Part shown: piece after piece, positions 25,961 to 38,654 of the stretch
Layout: every line of letters begins with the position of its first letter
How positions within the stretch are numbered: the stretch's first letter is position 1
Notes under the pieces: generated by a model
What the model saw: the letters and a program-made list of their open reading frames with translations, nothing else
Databases searched by the model: none
What the model was told of the DNA's origin: nothing
Assembly: GCF_011397635.1 (NCBI RefSeq)
Contig: NC_064775.1
Coordinates: forward strand, 17,590,954-17,654,953
Origin: Epinephelus fuscoguttatus
Lineage: Eukaryota; Chordata; Actinopteri; Perciformes; Serranidae
Length of the DNA: 64,000 nucleotides
Direction: 5' to 3'
Made by a program: the position numbers and the translations under genes

Positions 25961-28557
25961 ATGAGTTGGAGCTTCCTAACTCGTCTGCTGGATGAGATCT
26001 CCAACCACTCCACCTTCGTGGGGAAGATCTGGCTGACGGTGCTCATCATCTTCCGCATCGTGCTGACAGCCGTGGGCGGTGAAACTATCTACTATGATGA
26101 ACAGAGTAAATTTGTGTGCAACACGCAACAGCCCGGGTGTGAGAACGTGTGCTACGACGCGTTTGCTCCGCTCTCACACGTCCGATTCTGGATCTTTCAG
26201 GTGAGCTGCACATCATGTTCAAAATTAATGTTTAAATGCTATCTAGTCAAGAATATTATGTGTCTGAATGGTTTATTTTAGCAGAATATGTCTGATGTGC
26301 TTTGTACAGGTCATTTTAATCACCACCCCCACCATCATGTACCTGGGCTTCGCTATGCACAAGATTGCACGCATGGATGACAACGAGTATCGTCCCGTCC
26401 GGAACCAGAAGAAGAGGATGCCCATTGTCAGCCGTGGGGCAGTTCGAGACTACGAGGAGGCAGAGGACAACGGAGAGGAAGACCCCATGATTGCTGAAGA
26501 GATTGAACAAGAGAAACCAGACAAGGCAGATAAAAGTAAGGGGGTGCAGTTTCAGTATTCTGTCTGATGGGTTTAGCCCCTCTTGATGCTGCATTCTAAC
26601 CAGTGTCTCTCTATTTTCAAGGCTCAGAGAAAAAGCATGACGGTCGTCGGAGGATCCTGCGTGACGGCCTGATGAAAGTCTATGTGTGCCAGCTGCTGTG
26701 GCGCTCTGGCTTCGAGGTCGCCTTCCTGTTTGGCCAGTATGTCCTCTACGGCTTTGAGGTGATACCCTCCTATGTCTGCACTCGCTCGCCGTGCCCGCAC
26801 ACTGTGGACTGCTTTGTGTCCCGCCCCACGGAGAAAACCATTTTCCTGCTGGTGATGTACGTTGTGTCCTTCCTCTGCCTGCTTCTCACCATCTTCGAAA
26901 TCATCCATCTGGGGATCGGTGGCATCCGCGACACCTTCCGCAGACGAGCCACGCTCGCCTCACGAGCTCCCCTTCCATCCTCATCACGTGCCATGCCTAC
27001 AGCTCCACCGGGATACCATGCCACCATGAAGAAGGAGAAACTGAAAGGAGAGCTGAGGGACTCGCCGATGGGTGACTCTGGGCGGGAGAGTTTCGGAGAT
27101 GAGGGGCCGTCGTCCAAGGAGCTGGAGAGGTTGAGGAGGCACCTGAAGCTGGCCCAGCAGCACCTGGACCTGGCCTACCAGGCAGATGAAGGAAGCCCTT
27201 CACGAAGCAGCAGCCCCGAGGTCAACACGGCTGCACAGACGGCCGCCGAGCAGAACCGCCTCAACTTTGCACAGGAAAAGCAGGGGGAGGCAAGCGAGAA
27301 AGGTAATGAAGACACTGCTAAAATGTCCTTAATTTAGTCATTTGATCCAAAGTAAAGCCAACCATTGAATAGTTGTTCTCCTAAAGGTTCAGTGTTTAAG
27401 ATTTAGGGGGATTTAGTGGTGTCTAGCAGTGACGATTGCAGATTGCAACCAGCTGAAACTTGGAATTCCATCAGTGTTCACTGTTCAGGAGGTTTTTACT
27501 GTGAGCCGAATTATCCACAGAGGTCTCTTCATAACAAACTGACCAGGTGATTAAAACTGATTAAAAACAATGAGTAAAGCAGTTGCACGTTGCAAATCAG
27601 TGTTTCTCCTATGCCATTTGGCACATCGCAGACATGCCGCTAGCCCAGCACCTGCTAATAATGTGGACTCACCTTTTTTCTCTGAAAACTGAAGACCCAG
27701 ACATCCAGGGGTCTCATTTATAAAAGAATCGTAGGATCCATACTAAATATGTACGTACGTACGTACAAAAGCCAAACATGGTGTGCGCCATAAAATATTT
27801 GACAATTTCTACAAGCAGGCCTCTACCTCACCATCTGCATCGCCAGTTTCCCGTCTCCAAAATGTTTGTAAGCATGGGTCAAGTTTCTCCTATCTATTCT
27901 TTTTATAGATCACAACTTTTGCGTGGGAAGTGGCGTACACCTCCTTAAGGCCTTGTTTTGTGCATATGCAATGTTTGTAAATGAGACCCAAGGTGATTTT
28001 CAACTGGTGAAGACACTGAATAAAGCAGTTTCATTTTTAAAAAAACGACGGCAGCTGATGCAAAAATGCAAATGGACCTTTAACTGGTTAAAATTTTAAG
28101 GTTTATATATGGAAGTATTATACAGAAACAAATTAGACAATTAACAGACTCAAAACTCAATCATTTTATCCGAAGAAAAGCAAACATTCACAAGTTCAGA
28201 CCTTTAAAAAATAAAGATTTATGGCTGAAAATGAGAAATCATTGCAGCTCCAAGCCGTGTGGATGCAAAACATCCAGAAGAAAAGTGTTGCCAACCTTTT
28301 ACAAATACTTCCTCTATTTTCAGAAGCAAGAATCCTCTAGCTGCAGATCATTTTCTGTCGACCAAGTAATTCTTTTAGTTGTGTTGTGAACATGTCACAA
28401 TAGCTACCTCAGGATTTCTTTGTGTCAGATAAGGCCTGACCTTAAGTCAGCAAAACATGATGTTACCCATGAAAGAACCTTTTTAAAAATCCAGGTTTAA
28501 AGTGAACACCCATGCTGAATATTCCTGTCTCTTCTTCTCCTAGGAGTACATGCCTGA
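25961..28557 (+). CDS. gjc4b: Gamma-type connexin (gap-junction protein), cx43.4-like, 386 aa in four coding exons
   Basis: Exons 25961-26200, 26310-26535, 26622-27302 and 28544-28557 join with GT-AG borders and continuous frame. The protein forms hexameric hemichannels that dock into intercellular channels. Residues 1-20 ([20 protein letters not shown]) are the typical gamma-connexin N-terminus. Extracellular loop 1 has the CX6CX3C pattern (Cys53, 60, 64) and loop 2 CX4CX5C (Cys208, 213, 219), followed by the [10 protein letters not shown] motif and TM4. The cytoplasmic loop is rich in Glu/Lys; the tail has a predicted helical [17 protein letters not shown] and an SPSRSSSPE serine cluster. 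The acidic [15 protein letters not shown] stretch points to the fish cx43.4/gjc4 group rather than Cx45 or Cx47. The final exon gives just V-H-A-stop after a split Gly. The paralogue letter is uncertain. Confidence 0.9.
27708..27989. mobile_element. 282-bp MITE with GGGTCTCATTTATAAA termini
   Basis: The left end GGGTCTCATTTATAAA is mirrored by TTTGTAAATGAGACCC at the right. A (GTAC)n run, GTACGTACGTACGTAC, lies near 27751-27766. It sits inside the last connexin intron (27303-28543). Confidence 0.72.
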
Positions 28558-30160
28558 GCGTGCTTCCTGCCTCAAACGTCTGTTCTTCCATTCCTACTGG
28601 CCTTTAAACACATGGGGGAAGCACATATGGGAGAGCAGTCAGACCACTGAGGGAGACCAAAGCGTGTATGTGTGTGTGTGCTTGTGTGTGGATGAAAGAG
28701 ACATGCCTTTCAGTATTAGGGGTCAGTCCGAAAGAAAAGAAAAATGCTGACCGAACTGTGTTGCGACAAATGGTTCATCTCCACGACTCTAAACTTGAAA
28801 GCCTGCCACATCTCGAGTTTCTGCTTGCTGACCTACGTCCAAACCTTGACTATGCCTTCGGCTAAAACCATGTCTACACCCTGTTCTTTCGCCCACTCTG
28901 TGTTTTTGTGGCTGTGCAGTAATCCTCGTCCATTTCAGACCTTGTAAGGATTATCGAAAGCTTTAAACTCCTCTGGCCAAGTGTACTTTTGTCGTCTTCC
29001 TCACAAAAGAGAGGCTCTCTGTTTATAAAATGTCGCCAAATGTTAATGTCTCACTTTGTCGAGGCTTGTTGGCTTCGGAGAGAATCTCAAACAACACAGC
29101 CTTTGGTTATGTAATTTTTGGAGCGTGTGTCGCAGTGTTTCTTTGCAATGAGGGCGGCTTAACCTGCGCTAGATGAGTCATGTTTAATTTAAACAGATTT
29201 GATGTTAGGGATTATCGGTGTTTATTAGCCACAAGTCACACCATTTCAGAAATAATTGACAGAATTTTGAAGCCTGTATATTTACTCCAATCGGCCAAAA
29301 TGTTTACCTGGGAAATGCTTGAATTCTTTATTGACAGGAAATGTTCCAAGGAATTTCCAAGAATCATTTTTGTGTACAATCAGTTCATTGAAAATACTGT
29401 TTATTTTACCAGTAGAATATTTACTTTGCAAGTTTGGCATCACATATGCCACTTATTTCACACCACTGCTGAAAAGTAGGCACTTGATGTTAAGTAATCT
29501 TTCTTCCCTAAATTATGTACGGTAAGTTGATTCATCACACTGTTCGTCATCGCTGAAATTTAAAGAATAATTTGACATTTTGTGGGGTTTTTTGCAAACC
29601 AGCTGGAAACATCTGTCTTCTGAGCTACTGTCAACAATGAAATTCCATCCTTGTCTTTTGAAATTTACATTCTTCTTTGGTGAGACATATTTTCCATCCT
29701 TGACATGCACCACTACCCCTCCGTTGTGCCGAACCACGGACGCTTTCATGTGTCCTGGAAAAAACACAACCCAGCTGAAGAAAGGATGACAGTTGGCTGC
29801 CGACGCACAGCTCGGTGCCATGTAAACACATAATCTTTAATTCATCACAAGGACTTTGATCAATAGCTTTCAGTGTTCATACAGACTTCATACTCTTTCA
29901 CTGCCTGTCAGTTGGTTTTATGATCTTTGGCTGAAATGATCAAACTACAGATTGCCAAAGAGCTGTTTGATGCTGTATTTTTGTAAACATCTCACTTCCA
30001 GTTTTGCTACTTATTGCAAGGTACGACATTCCATTTTGAATATGGTATTTCTTCAATGGTTTATACTTTTTTTTTTTTTCTTTTGCAAGTTTTGTAGTTT
30101 TTGTAACTGTAGAGATTATTTTGTCTTCAGAGTAAATAAATATATTTGAACAGTTTGTTT
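28558..30160 (+). other. Probable connexin 3' UTR
   Basis: About 1.6 kb of non-coding sequence follows the stop codon, including a short (TG)n run near 28667-28690. It ends near a canonical AATAAA at 30135-30140. The last exon would therefore be almost wholly untranslated. Open frames here have no recognisable protein similarity. Confidence 0.5.
30135..30140 (+). other. Candidate polyadenylation signal AATAAA
   Basis: A perfect AATAAA in GTAAATAAATATATTTG, followed by a T/G-rich stretch (TTTGTTTTGGTCTTTGG) within 30 bases, fits a vertebrate poly(A) site for the connexin transcript. Confidence 0.45.
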
Positions 30161-30939
30161 TGGTCTTTGGACTCTGTGGTGAAGTTGCTGCATAGAACTT
30201 TGTGTGAATGGGACAAAAGAATCAGGAGCTTAGACATTAGATCTGTTTGATATTTACACAACACTGAGTTAAATGTGTCAATCAATGATTTAGTATACAT
30301 ACAGTTTAAAACAAGTCAAGCTGCATGTGAAGGTATTGCAGTGTAAAAGTAGGCTTACACTGCCCTCTAAAGGTTTGAATCACAACACTGAAAAGCAACA
30401 CAATGCTGGCCTTACGTTATCTTTACTTACAGACTGTAGCTAAATCAAAGTCAGAAACAAGAAACTTTGATAAGAGTATGTGTTTAGTAAGGTAGATGGC
30501 ATTTAACTATGTTACAGTATGAAAAGGGATGTGTAACAAATGTTATCAAATTGGACATTCCAGTACATTGTTTTTAAATTGGTTAGGAGACCAGTCATTC
30601 TTTAAAGGATCTATTAATTTCTCAGATCCAAGAAAGAGGCTGTGACTGTCGCACATATGGGATCCAGTTTGACCATTACTTTGTAAATCTATTCATTTGG
30701 TATATGAATTGGTGCACTTCCATTGAAAGCTGCAAGAACTATACCATTCCTCCCTTGAAATCTCAAAATTACCCTCATTTTCCCACTTATTTTTATGGTG
30801 CTCTGTGGGATGGGATTTCTTTGACATAAAACCCTTACATAGTCTGGATATAAAACCTTCTGATGTCTAATTCTGACATGTAGGGTCCTGTAACTCATTT
30901 TATCACTGGCTCATCCAGGTGATAGATGGCATTTAAAAG

Positions 30940-31497
30940 CAGCTCACCCCAAAATCAAAACTGCATATTTTTCTTCTTTTGTAGCTTTTTGTAAGCAGAT
31001 TCATTTTCTTTCCACAGAAGTAGACCTGCCAACTGTATCACTGCGCAAAAGGGAGCATGCATCATACTTGTGACAGCAAGAGATGTCAGCATTAATGGCA
31101 TGTGTAAGCTTAGCCAGCTCAGTGGTGTTAGGTGAGCTAGCAGTAGATTAACGTTTCCTTCTACGGGGTGATACAGTTGGCGGACGTTTTTTGGTAGAAA
31201 GAAAATAGTTCCTACATCAAACTGCTCACAACAAGGTCTGTGGATTATCTTGAGTAACCGGGTCATGATTTCTGGAAAGAGACATTGCTGCTGAATTTCA
31301 AATGTCATTTTTGGCACTTTGAGCACCACAAGCTGAGTGCCATGTTGTTCTATTATATTGGAGAGAAGGCAGACATCTCTACAGCTGATATCTCCAACAC
31401 TGGGCAACTCACACCAAAACAATCTATTCTAATAATAAATAGCACTACAGGTAAGAGGAAGAATATGCGTTTTTGATTTGGGGGTGAACTGTCCCTG
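30940..31497. mobile_element. Palindromic MITE with GGGACAGTTCACCCC termini, copy 3
   Basis: The left end has CAGCTCACCCCAAAATC and the right end GATTTGGGGGTGAACTGTCC. It shares the CTCACAACAAGGTCTGTGGA and TCATGATTTCTGGAAAGAGA blocks with copies 1 and 2. Confidence 0.78.
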
Positions 31498-31773
31498 AGG
31501 TCGACGATCACGCTGGCGTGATTAACGTGACTAGTTTAGGACGTCACTGCGAGAAAACTAAACCACATAGAACGCTACCGTCAACTTTCTGGAAAGTGCG
31601 GACTTGAAACTCCATGACAGGTTTTTGTTTTATGTTGACAGACCAAATAAAAACGGAGATAATGATAGTTTAAAGTTGAAATAAAAATAATGTTTATGCA
31701 TGCGCAAAGTGTGAACAGTGTGTTGGAGCAGGCGTTGCATTTATTTGAATATTTTCGTCGTTTTTTGGCATAT

Positions 31774-33889
31774 ACAAAACAAATAAAATCAACTTTATTT
31801 ATATGGCATTTTTTCATACGACAGTAACACAAAGTGCCTCACAGAGGTTAAAAAAGCCACCTCTGGGGGCCGTCCACACTGAGAGGGCCCATGGACCACG
31901 GCTGCAGGGAGCGCCGCTGTAGAGACCACCCCAACCCAGGCAGACAGGAGGCTCCACACCGAGGTGCGGTGCCCAACAGCCACCCAGGTCAGAGCTGTCC
32001 ATGGGACGGCACCCCCATCAGTAGACCAGGAACAACTCTCAGTGTGGTAGGCCCCCATGAGGAAACACTGGAGCTAAAAATGGACTACAACGGTAGAATA
32101 GGATAAAAGGTATAAAATGGACCAAATAAACAAAAAGCTATTTAGCTCATAAAATTACGTTAATAGCTAGGTAAGAAAGATCTAAAACAGAGACATAAAA
32201 TGCATCAAAACTAAAACCTATAACTAAAATAACAAAAGATAAAGATTAAATGAGATAAGAACGTAAAAAGAGGAAGGGTAAGAGCATTTTTTTAAAAACA
32301 AAAAACAAAGATAAATCGGTTAAAAGCCTGATAAAAGGAATTTAAAATAGATAAATAAAGAGATCGGTTAAAAGCCTGATTAAAAAGATGAGTCTTGAGC
32401 CTCTTTTTAAAAACATCAACAGTCTCTGCAGCCCCGAGGTTCTCCAGCAGGCTGTTCCACAATCGGGGGCCATAATAACTAAATGCCGCCTCCCCGTGTG
32501 TTTTAGTCCTAACTTGTGGTATGGTTAAAAGGCCTGTGCCAGAGGACCTCAGGGTCCGTGAGGGTTGATATGGTAAAAGCAAGTCAGATAAATAAGAAGG
32601 CCCAAGACCGTTAATACATTTAAAAACTAATAAAAGAACCTTAAAATTGATCCTGAAGCACACGGGGAGCCAATGCAGCAATTTTAAAACTGATGTAATG
32701 TGCTCCCGCCCTCTGGTCCTCATCAGCACTCGTGCAGCTGAATTCTGTAATAATTGTAGATTTGAGATACTCTTTTTGGGAAGACCAGAGAGCAGGGTAT
32801 TACAATAATCAGGAGATAAAAGCATGCATCAGCACCTCCGTGCTGGCCTGAGAGAGAAATGGGTGAATTCTGGCTATATTCTTAAGGTGGTAGAAACCTA
32901 CCTTTGTTATGTTTTTAATATGTGGAATAAAACAGAGCTCAGAGTCAAAAATCACACCCAGATTTTTTACAGATTGTGTTGGTTTAAAATCCTGTAGTTC
33001 TGGTAAAAGTTTCTCTCTCTGGCCTTCGGGACCAATGACTAAAACCTCTGTCTAAAATAATGTTAAAAAAGGGCATCAATTGGCCCTGCGTCATCAGGAG
33101 ACACGGCGATGTACAGTTGCGTATCATCAGCATAACTATGAAAGCTGATGCCATGCCTCCTGATGACATCCCCCAGGGGAAGCATGTAGAGATTAAAAAG
33201 AGTTGGACCTAAAATTGACCCCTGGGGGACCCCACACTTTATCTCATGGGTTCCTGAGGAACATGTATCCATACTTACAAAGAAGTGTCGATCAGTAAGG
33301 TAAGAGACGAACCAGTTAAAAACAGTACCAGAGAGGCCTACCAGGTGCCTCAGTCTGTTTCATAAAATGTGATGGTCTACTGTATCGAAGGCGGCGGTTA
33401 GATCCAGTAAAACCAAGACTGTGAGTTTATGGTTATCTAAATTGCACCTGATGTCGTTTAGAATCTTTAAAAGGGCTGTCTCGGTACTGTGGTTCATCCT
33501 AAAACCAGACTGATACTTCTCTAAAGTATTTAAAAAATAATTTACTTTGGTAAAAAACAGTTTTTCTAAAATTTTGCTTAAAAATGGTAAGTTGGATACA
33601 GGCCAACAATTATTAAAAATGTTGGGGTCTAAATTGCTCTTCTTCAGAAGGGGCTTCACCACCGCCGTTTTCAAGGAGGTTGGGAAAACACTCGTCTGAA
33701 GAGAGCAATTCACCATGTAAAGTAGCTGTTACTCAAGGAATCCATAAAACGTTTTAAAAAACGGTGTGGGAATCGGGGCTAAAAGGCAGGTTGTGTCCTC
33801 GCATCAACTAGGGCAAAACTCTCCAGTGTTTCCTCAGGTAAAAGCAATGATCCAGGTGTGTCAACAGTTAAAATCTGTTGAGAGAAAAG
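31774..33889 (-). pseudogene. L2/CR1-type LINE reverse transcriptase, 5' truncated and frameshifted
   Basis: Minus-strand pieces are in order. Around 33716-33360 is an RT segment with motif A (LLDLTAAFDTVDHHIL). Around 33272-33063 are GVPQGSILGPTLFNLYM and the active-site YADD of motifs B and C. Around 32825-32292 is the C-terminal part, with LKLLHWLPVCFRINFKVLLL and a FKKRLKTHLFNQAF end. These are hallmarks of the jockey-superfamily L2/CR1 clades common in fish. Frames break between pieces. The 3' end, with AATAAAGTTGATTTTATT-type tail in minus orientation, lies near 31774. The upstream part is separated by the hAT insertion at 33890-35337 and resumes at 35346. Confidence 0.85.
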
Positions 33890-35337
33890 CAGGGGCGGCT
33901 GGCCAATAGAGGGTGATAGGGCGCCGCCCCTACTCGAGCCACAATAGAAAAGAAAGATGATAATAAATGTATGATTATCGTCATCATTATTGTCATATAT
34001 ACACACAATATATTAATTATTCTGATAATTTTCACTTGAAACAGCTCGTCCTGCCTCTGAATATCCAATCAGATGCAGTGTGAAGTCACGTTCCGGCCCT
34101 CTGGGGTGATATCAGCCTGGCTGGAAATCGCCCCGACTCATTCTCATAGACTTTCATGTAAAATGCTTTTTTTTCTAAATGCAGGCACTCCAATGCAATC
34201 TCTATGGGTTCCGGGAGGGCTTGCCCGAACGTGTTTTCGTCATAAGTAAACCACCAAGTATCATTCATGTGCTCCTCGGATGGTCCGATTTCCCATGTCG
34301 GGAAGTCGTTCTTACTTTATTGTGTGCTCATGAGTGTTTAGGTGGTAATGTGGAGACATCATGGACATTACAAAGATGATGTGTTGTATTTTATCATTCA
34401 AAATGTTTAAAAAACACGTCAACCGTTTCCACTGAAATATTGCTTTACGGTCGGAAACTCATTTTTCCGATTATTCCGACATCACATGAGGCAGTGCCAC
34501 TGCGCAGCGGTCACATCCAAGATCAACATGGCTAACGTTTCCAGTTGATCCAAGAGGGTTTTTAACCATATAGGTTAAAAAGAAACGACACATAGTGCGC
34601 CCAAATTCACACCTGTTCGTTCCTCTCCATGGATTTTCTCCGCGACCGTTGGCGAGAAGACACGCATATCACGTGAAACAGCGGAACTGCAGCTTTGTCT
34701 GACACTTGTCAGTAGTCCAATGTTTTCACAGCGAAAAAAATGATAAAGTTACACTAAAATTATGTAGGTATAACAGAGCTTTCATACAGCTTTGCACACA
34801 CATTACTCTTGTATGGATTACTCGCGAATGCAGGGTGGCACAGAAATGCCACGCATATCACATTAAAGCGCAGGAGCAGAGCTTTCATGTGATACCACAC
34901 ACATCATTGTGCTGTCATTCCATCACGCTATAAATACAGATCAATTGTCTACAAAATAAAAACCTGACGAATTTCTTTACAATCCATTATACAGATCTTG
35001 TTATCAGTCACTTCATATAGGCTAGTGAGGAATATCGTATCTTACCACGTTTTAGGCTTGCGTGTGTTTCTCCCTGTCTATCCACATTTGTAATCCGGCT
35101 TTCAAGATGCAAATATCTCCATATTGTCCAGTTGACACTCCATCAAACTTTGTATGACAAAACCAGCCACTTCACCTTTGCGCACCCAGACAACTGCAGC
35201 CTAATTATGCATGCTGACAGGGCCGTAGTCACAATATACATTGAGGGGGACAATTGAAATTTACCCATTGAACGGGTCACCTCAGCCATCATCACAACAA
35301 TTGCCCCCCCTGAGAAATTTGGCAGGAGCCGCCACTG
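33890..35337. mobile_element. 1.45-kb non-autonomous hAT element inserted in the LINE
   Basis: Termini are CAGGGGCGGCT at the left and AGCCGCCACTG at the right, inverted with one mismatch in the first ten positions. The element is bracketed by a perfect 8-bp duplication GAGAAAAG (33882-33889 and 35338-35345), the hAT signature. LINE sequence continues on both sides. No transposase-like frame is present. Confidence 0.9.
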
Positions 35338-35345
35338 GAGAAAAG

Positions 35346-35545
35346 ACTAGATCTGATGTCATTGATTTTACGTCTGAAGTGGTCTGCAAAGTCCTCACAA
35401 AGGGCATTGGTTGTTGTCTTAGGCGATTTGATTTGAGATGTTGACGTAATATTTTGTAGTGGACTGTTAGTTTTGATTTTCTGATTATTACGACACGAAT
35501 CAAAATGTCTGAATCTGCTGACTCTGCTCTACAGGCTGCACATTC
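35346..35545 (-). pseudogene. Upstream continuation of the L2-type LINE
   Basis: This short stretch resumes the minus-strand LINE directly after the hAT target duplication. It ends where the piggyBac-related sequence begins. It carries no intact frame. Confidence 0.5.
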
Positions 35546-38302
35546 TAGGGACGTGGGGGCGGGGCCAACTGAGCAGTGTGGCGGAAGTGAAGCGCGGGAG
35601 AGTGAGGCGGATGAGAGAGGCAGGAGATAGAAGATTGAGAGATATATTGAGAGAGATTTTGGAAGATTTGGAGTTGTATTAGTATTCGTATTTAGAGTTT
35701 ATTAGTGAGGAGTAGAGGATGTTGAGGACGTTGAACGTAAGACAAGCCGTGGACTTGTTCTTCGAACTGGAGGAGCAGCAGGGCGAAATCTGCATTTCAC
35801 CGTCAGAGTGGGAGAGTGAATTTGAGGATGAAGTTGAGGATCCGTCCTTTGTGATTGACGACAAGAGGTGAGTCAAACTTCTTATGAAAATGTATTGTTT
35901 TTGTGTTTTTCTTATTACTCTCTTTGTAAATGTGTGATGTGAGATTTTGTCACACACACACACAACTCGCGGTAAAATATTAATATTTTCCCGCGGTAAA
36001 ATAATAATATTTTCCTGCGATAAAATATTTTCCAGGGCCTCCACAAGAATTATGTTATTTTATTGTTTTTGTGTATTTTTATAAATTGTGCAAATTGAAC
36101 TGAACTCAACTTTTTACATTGTGTTATTGTCATGTACATATACAGAGATGATGAGCAGCCTGGGACATCTACAGCCCCAGCAACGAGCAGAGGCAGGGGG
36201 CGTCAGTGTGGGAGGGAGAATAGATGCCGATCTAGATCTCCATGTGGTCATCCCAGCCACACCACAGCCCTGAGGCCTGGAGAACAGAAAGTGAACCTTA
36301 TAGTGCTCCAGGAGTCAGTAGGTTCATGCCCCACAGACCACCAGGAGCCCAGGTGGACATGCACCCGCCATACACACTGAAAGAGCTGTTTCAGCTGTTC
36401 TTCTCCACTGCCACCGTGAAGACACTCTGCAAGAACACCAACAAATATGCAGCAATACAGCAGGAAATGGGGAAGAAATACAGCTGGGCTGACGTCGAGG
36501 TTGAGGAGCTGTATAAATTCTTTGGCCTTCTCATGTACATGGCATTGGTGTCACTGCCAAGTCTCCAGGACTACTGGAAACAAAACCACATCCTGTCTGT
36601 GCCGTTTCCAGCCATGGTCATGACAAGAGACCGATTCAGGTCCCTGAGGTGGAACATCCACCCCAGCAATCCAGAGGAGAATGTGATAAATGACAGAAAG
36701 AAGGGAACACCTGACTTTGACAAGCTCTTCAGGACAAAACCCCTCATGGATGAGATCCGCACTGCGTGCCAGGCTCATTACCACCCAAGGAAGGAATTGG
36801 CTGTCGACGAGCGAATGGTGGCAACCAAGGCAAAAACTGGCCTGACCAGTACATGAAGGACAAGCCAACAAAATGGGGGATCAAGCTCTTTGTGTTGGGT
36901 GAGTCAAGCAGTGGCTACACTGTCAGTTTCAAAGTGTACAGTGGGAAGTCTAGCTCTGCCAGTGTGCATGGACTGTCATATGCTGCTGTGATGGACCTCA
37001 TTCAGCCGTCATATCTTGGGACGGGATACCATATTTATATGGACAACTTCTACACCAGTCCCAAGCTGGTCCTTGACTTGGCCAGCATGAAGTATGGTGC
37101 TTGCGGTACCAACAGGGACAACAGGAAAGGGTGTCTCTGTGGAAGAGGAAATGCCCTCACCCCAAAGTCTGAGAGAGGTGCTGTGAGGTGGATCAGGGAG
37201 GGCCCCCTGCTGTTTGTGAAGTGGATGGACACACGGGAGGTGTCTGTGTGCTCCACAATCCATCCAGCATTTTCTGGTGAGGTGGTCCAGAGGAGAGCAA
37301 AGGATGAAGATGGACACTGGGCAGTGAAGGAGATTCCGTGGCCTACAACAAGTGCATGGGTGGGGTTGATCTTTCCGACCAGCTGATCGAGTATTACTCC
37401 ACCCACTGCAAAACTGCTCGCTGGTACTGGACGCTCTTTTTGCACTTTGTGGACATTGCAGCAACAAATGCATAGATCATGCATTGTGAGATGAGCAGCA
37501 AACAACAGGTGCAGCCCATGACTCACAAGAACTTTCTTACCCAGCTGGTGTCCGAGCTGTGTGGAGTGGACAAGACGGGGATTCCAAACAACAGGAGCAA
37601 TCAACATGTTCCTGTTGCCATCGCCACTGCCACTGATGCCAGCCAGAAAGCCACTCAAGGCCGCAGGGCATGCCAACGCTGCCACCAGGTGGACAAAAAG
37701 AGGAACCTAACGCCATGGCGATGCAAGTCCTGTGATGTGCCCCTCTGTGTCATTGATTTTATCTTAATTTGACATTTATATGTTACTTTTGCACTATTTA
37801 GGAACCTCTCACAGTCTGTGAATGAAAGGCCTGTTATATAGTTCTCTGTCTAATTGTGTACATAAACTATTTTGAAGAGAGGCATGGCCAAAATGACAAA
37901 AAAAAAAAAAAACGCCTATGGCTTCACCTGGTTTTTGTTGTAAATAGTTGTATATAGCTTAATTTTATCTCAGTTATACTTTTGTATGTACATATTTACA
38001 ACTTGTGTTTACAATTTCTACCTTTAAATTTTTTCATTGAGCATGTTTGAATTTTGTATAGTAAAGAAATTAATTTATTTTTCAAATCCGGTTTTGTGTT
38101 TTTGAGTGTTTTTGGGTCTAGTATGTTAATATAGTATGTCAGAGTGGAAACATAATTTTCTGGTCATATAGCTAAGGTTGTGCTGAAAAAAAAGAAATTA
38201 AACATTGGCATGACAAACATTTTTTTTTTTATGTGGTATATGAAGGCAAAAATTAAAAGTATACAAAAACGGCCAAAATAGCCCAAGACCCTTAAGGGTT
38301 AA
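35546..38302 (+). mobile_element. piggyBac element, left terminus missing
   Basis: A GC-rich leader (35550-35700), an intron-containing transposase and an AT-rich 3' region end near CCCTTAAGGGTTAA, with TTAA at 38299-38302, consistent with a piggyBac right terminus. I find no matching TTAA and inverted terminus at the left, where the sequence abuts LINE DNA, so that end appears lost. Confidence 0.75.
35719..37771 (+). pseudogene. piggyBac (PGBD-type) transposase with intron and several frameshifts
   Basis: Exon 1, 35719-35867, encodes an acidic N-terminus (VDLFFELEEQQGE, FEDEVEDPSFVIDD), with a GTGAGT donor. Exon 2 starts at 36146. The transposase core runs from HPPYTLKELFQLFFSTATVK onward. 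The three catalytic-aspartate contexts are present: ELAVDERMV near 36805, YHIYMDNFYTS near 37035, and [10 protein letters not shown] near 37370. The C-terminus has a cysteine-rich finger (ACQRCHQVDK..WRCKSCDVPLC). Frame changes occur near 36270, 36835 and 37355, and an in-frame stop near 37471. The protein is therefore dead although all key residues survive. Confidence 0.88.
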
Positions 38303-38654
38303 GGGTCTGTTCAACCAAATTACAACATATCTGGTATCTGCATGTAAACTCCATTTCAAACACAATCAGGGTGAATAATGTGTCATCTATGCGTGTAAAC
38401 ATTACTTTTGAATAACAGAATGGCAAAATGTCAGTTTTGGGCAGTTTTCATAGGGACTATGTCTTTGGTAGCAGCAGCTAAGAAAACTTTAATATCCATT
38501 ACATTACATGAAATTCTGGTAGCTGTGTAAAACAGTAAAGAGCAGGTAAACTGCACGAGAGAAATCTAAAAACCTCAGCACATAAATTCAGAAATGTCTG
38601 CTTGGCTAACAAGAAATGTCCCTCTGTAATTTGGGTGGCTGTCCCTTTAAATTT

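Noticed and set aside
26624-27203. Several minus-strand frames of 68-115 codons over the connexin
   Set aside because: Mirror images of the connexin coding exon, whose cysteine motifs and splice sites establish the plus strand.
29513-29831. 102-codon minus-strand frame opposite the connexin 3' UTR
   Set aside because: No domain or splice support; lies in untranslated-looking AT-rich sequence.
37009-37685. 211- and 154-codon minus-strand frames
   Set aside because: Antisense shadows of the piggyBac transposase, which has the recognisable motifs on the plus strand.
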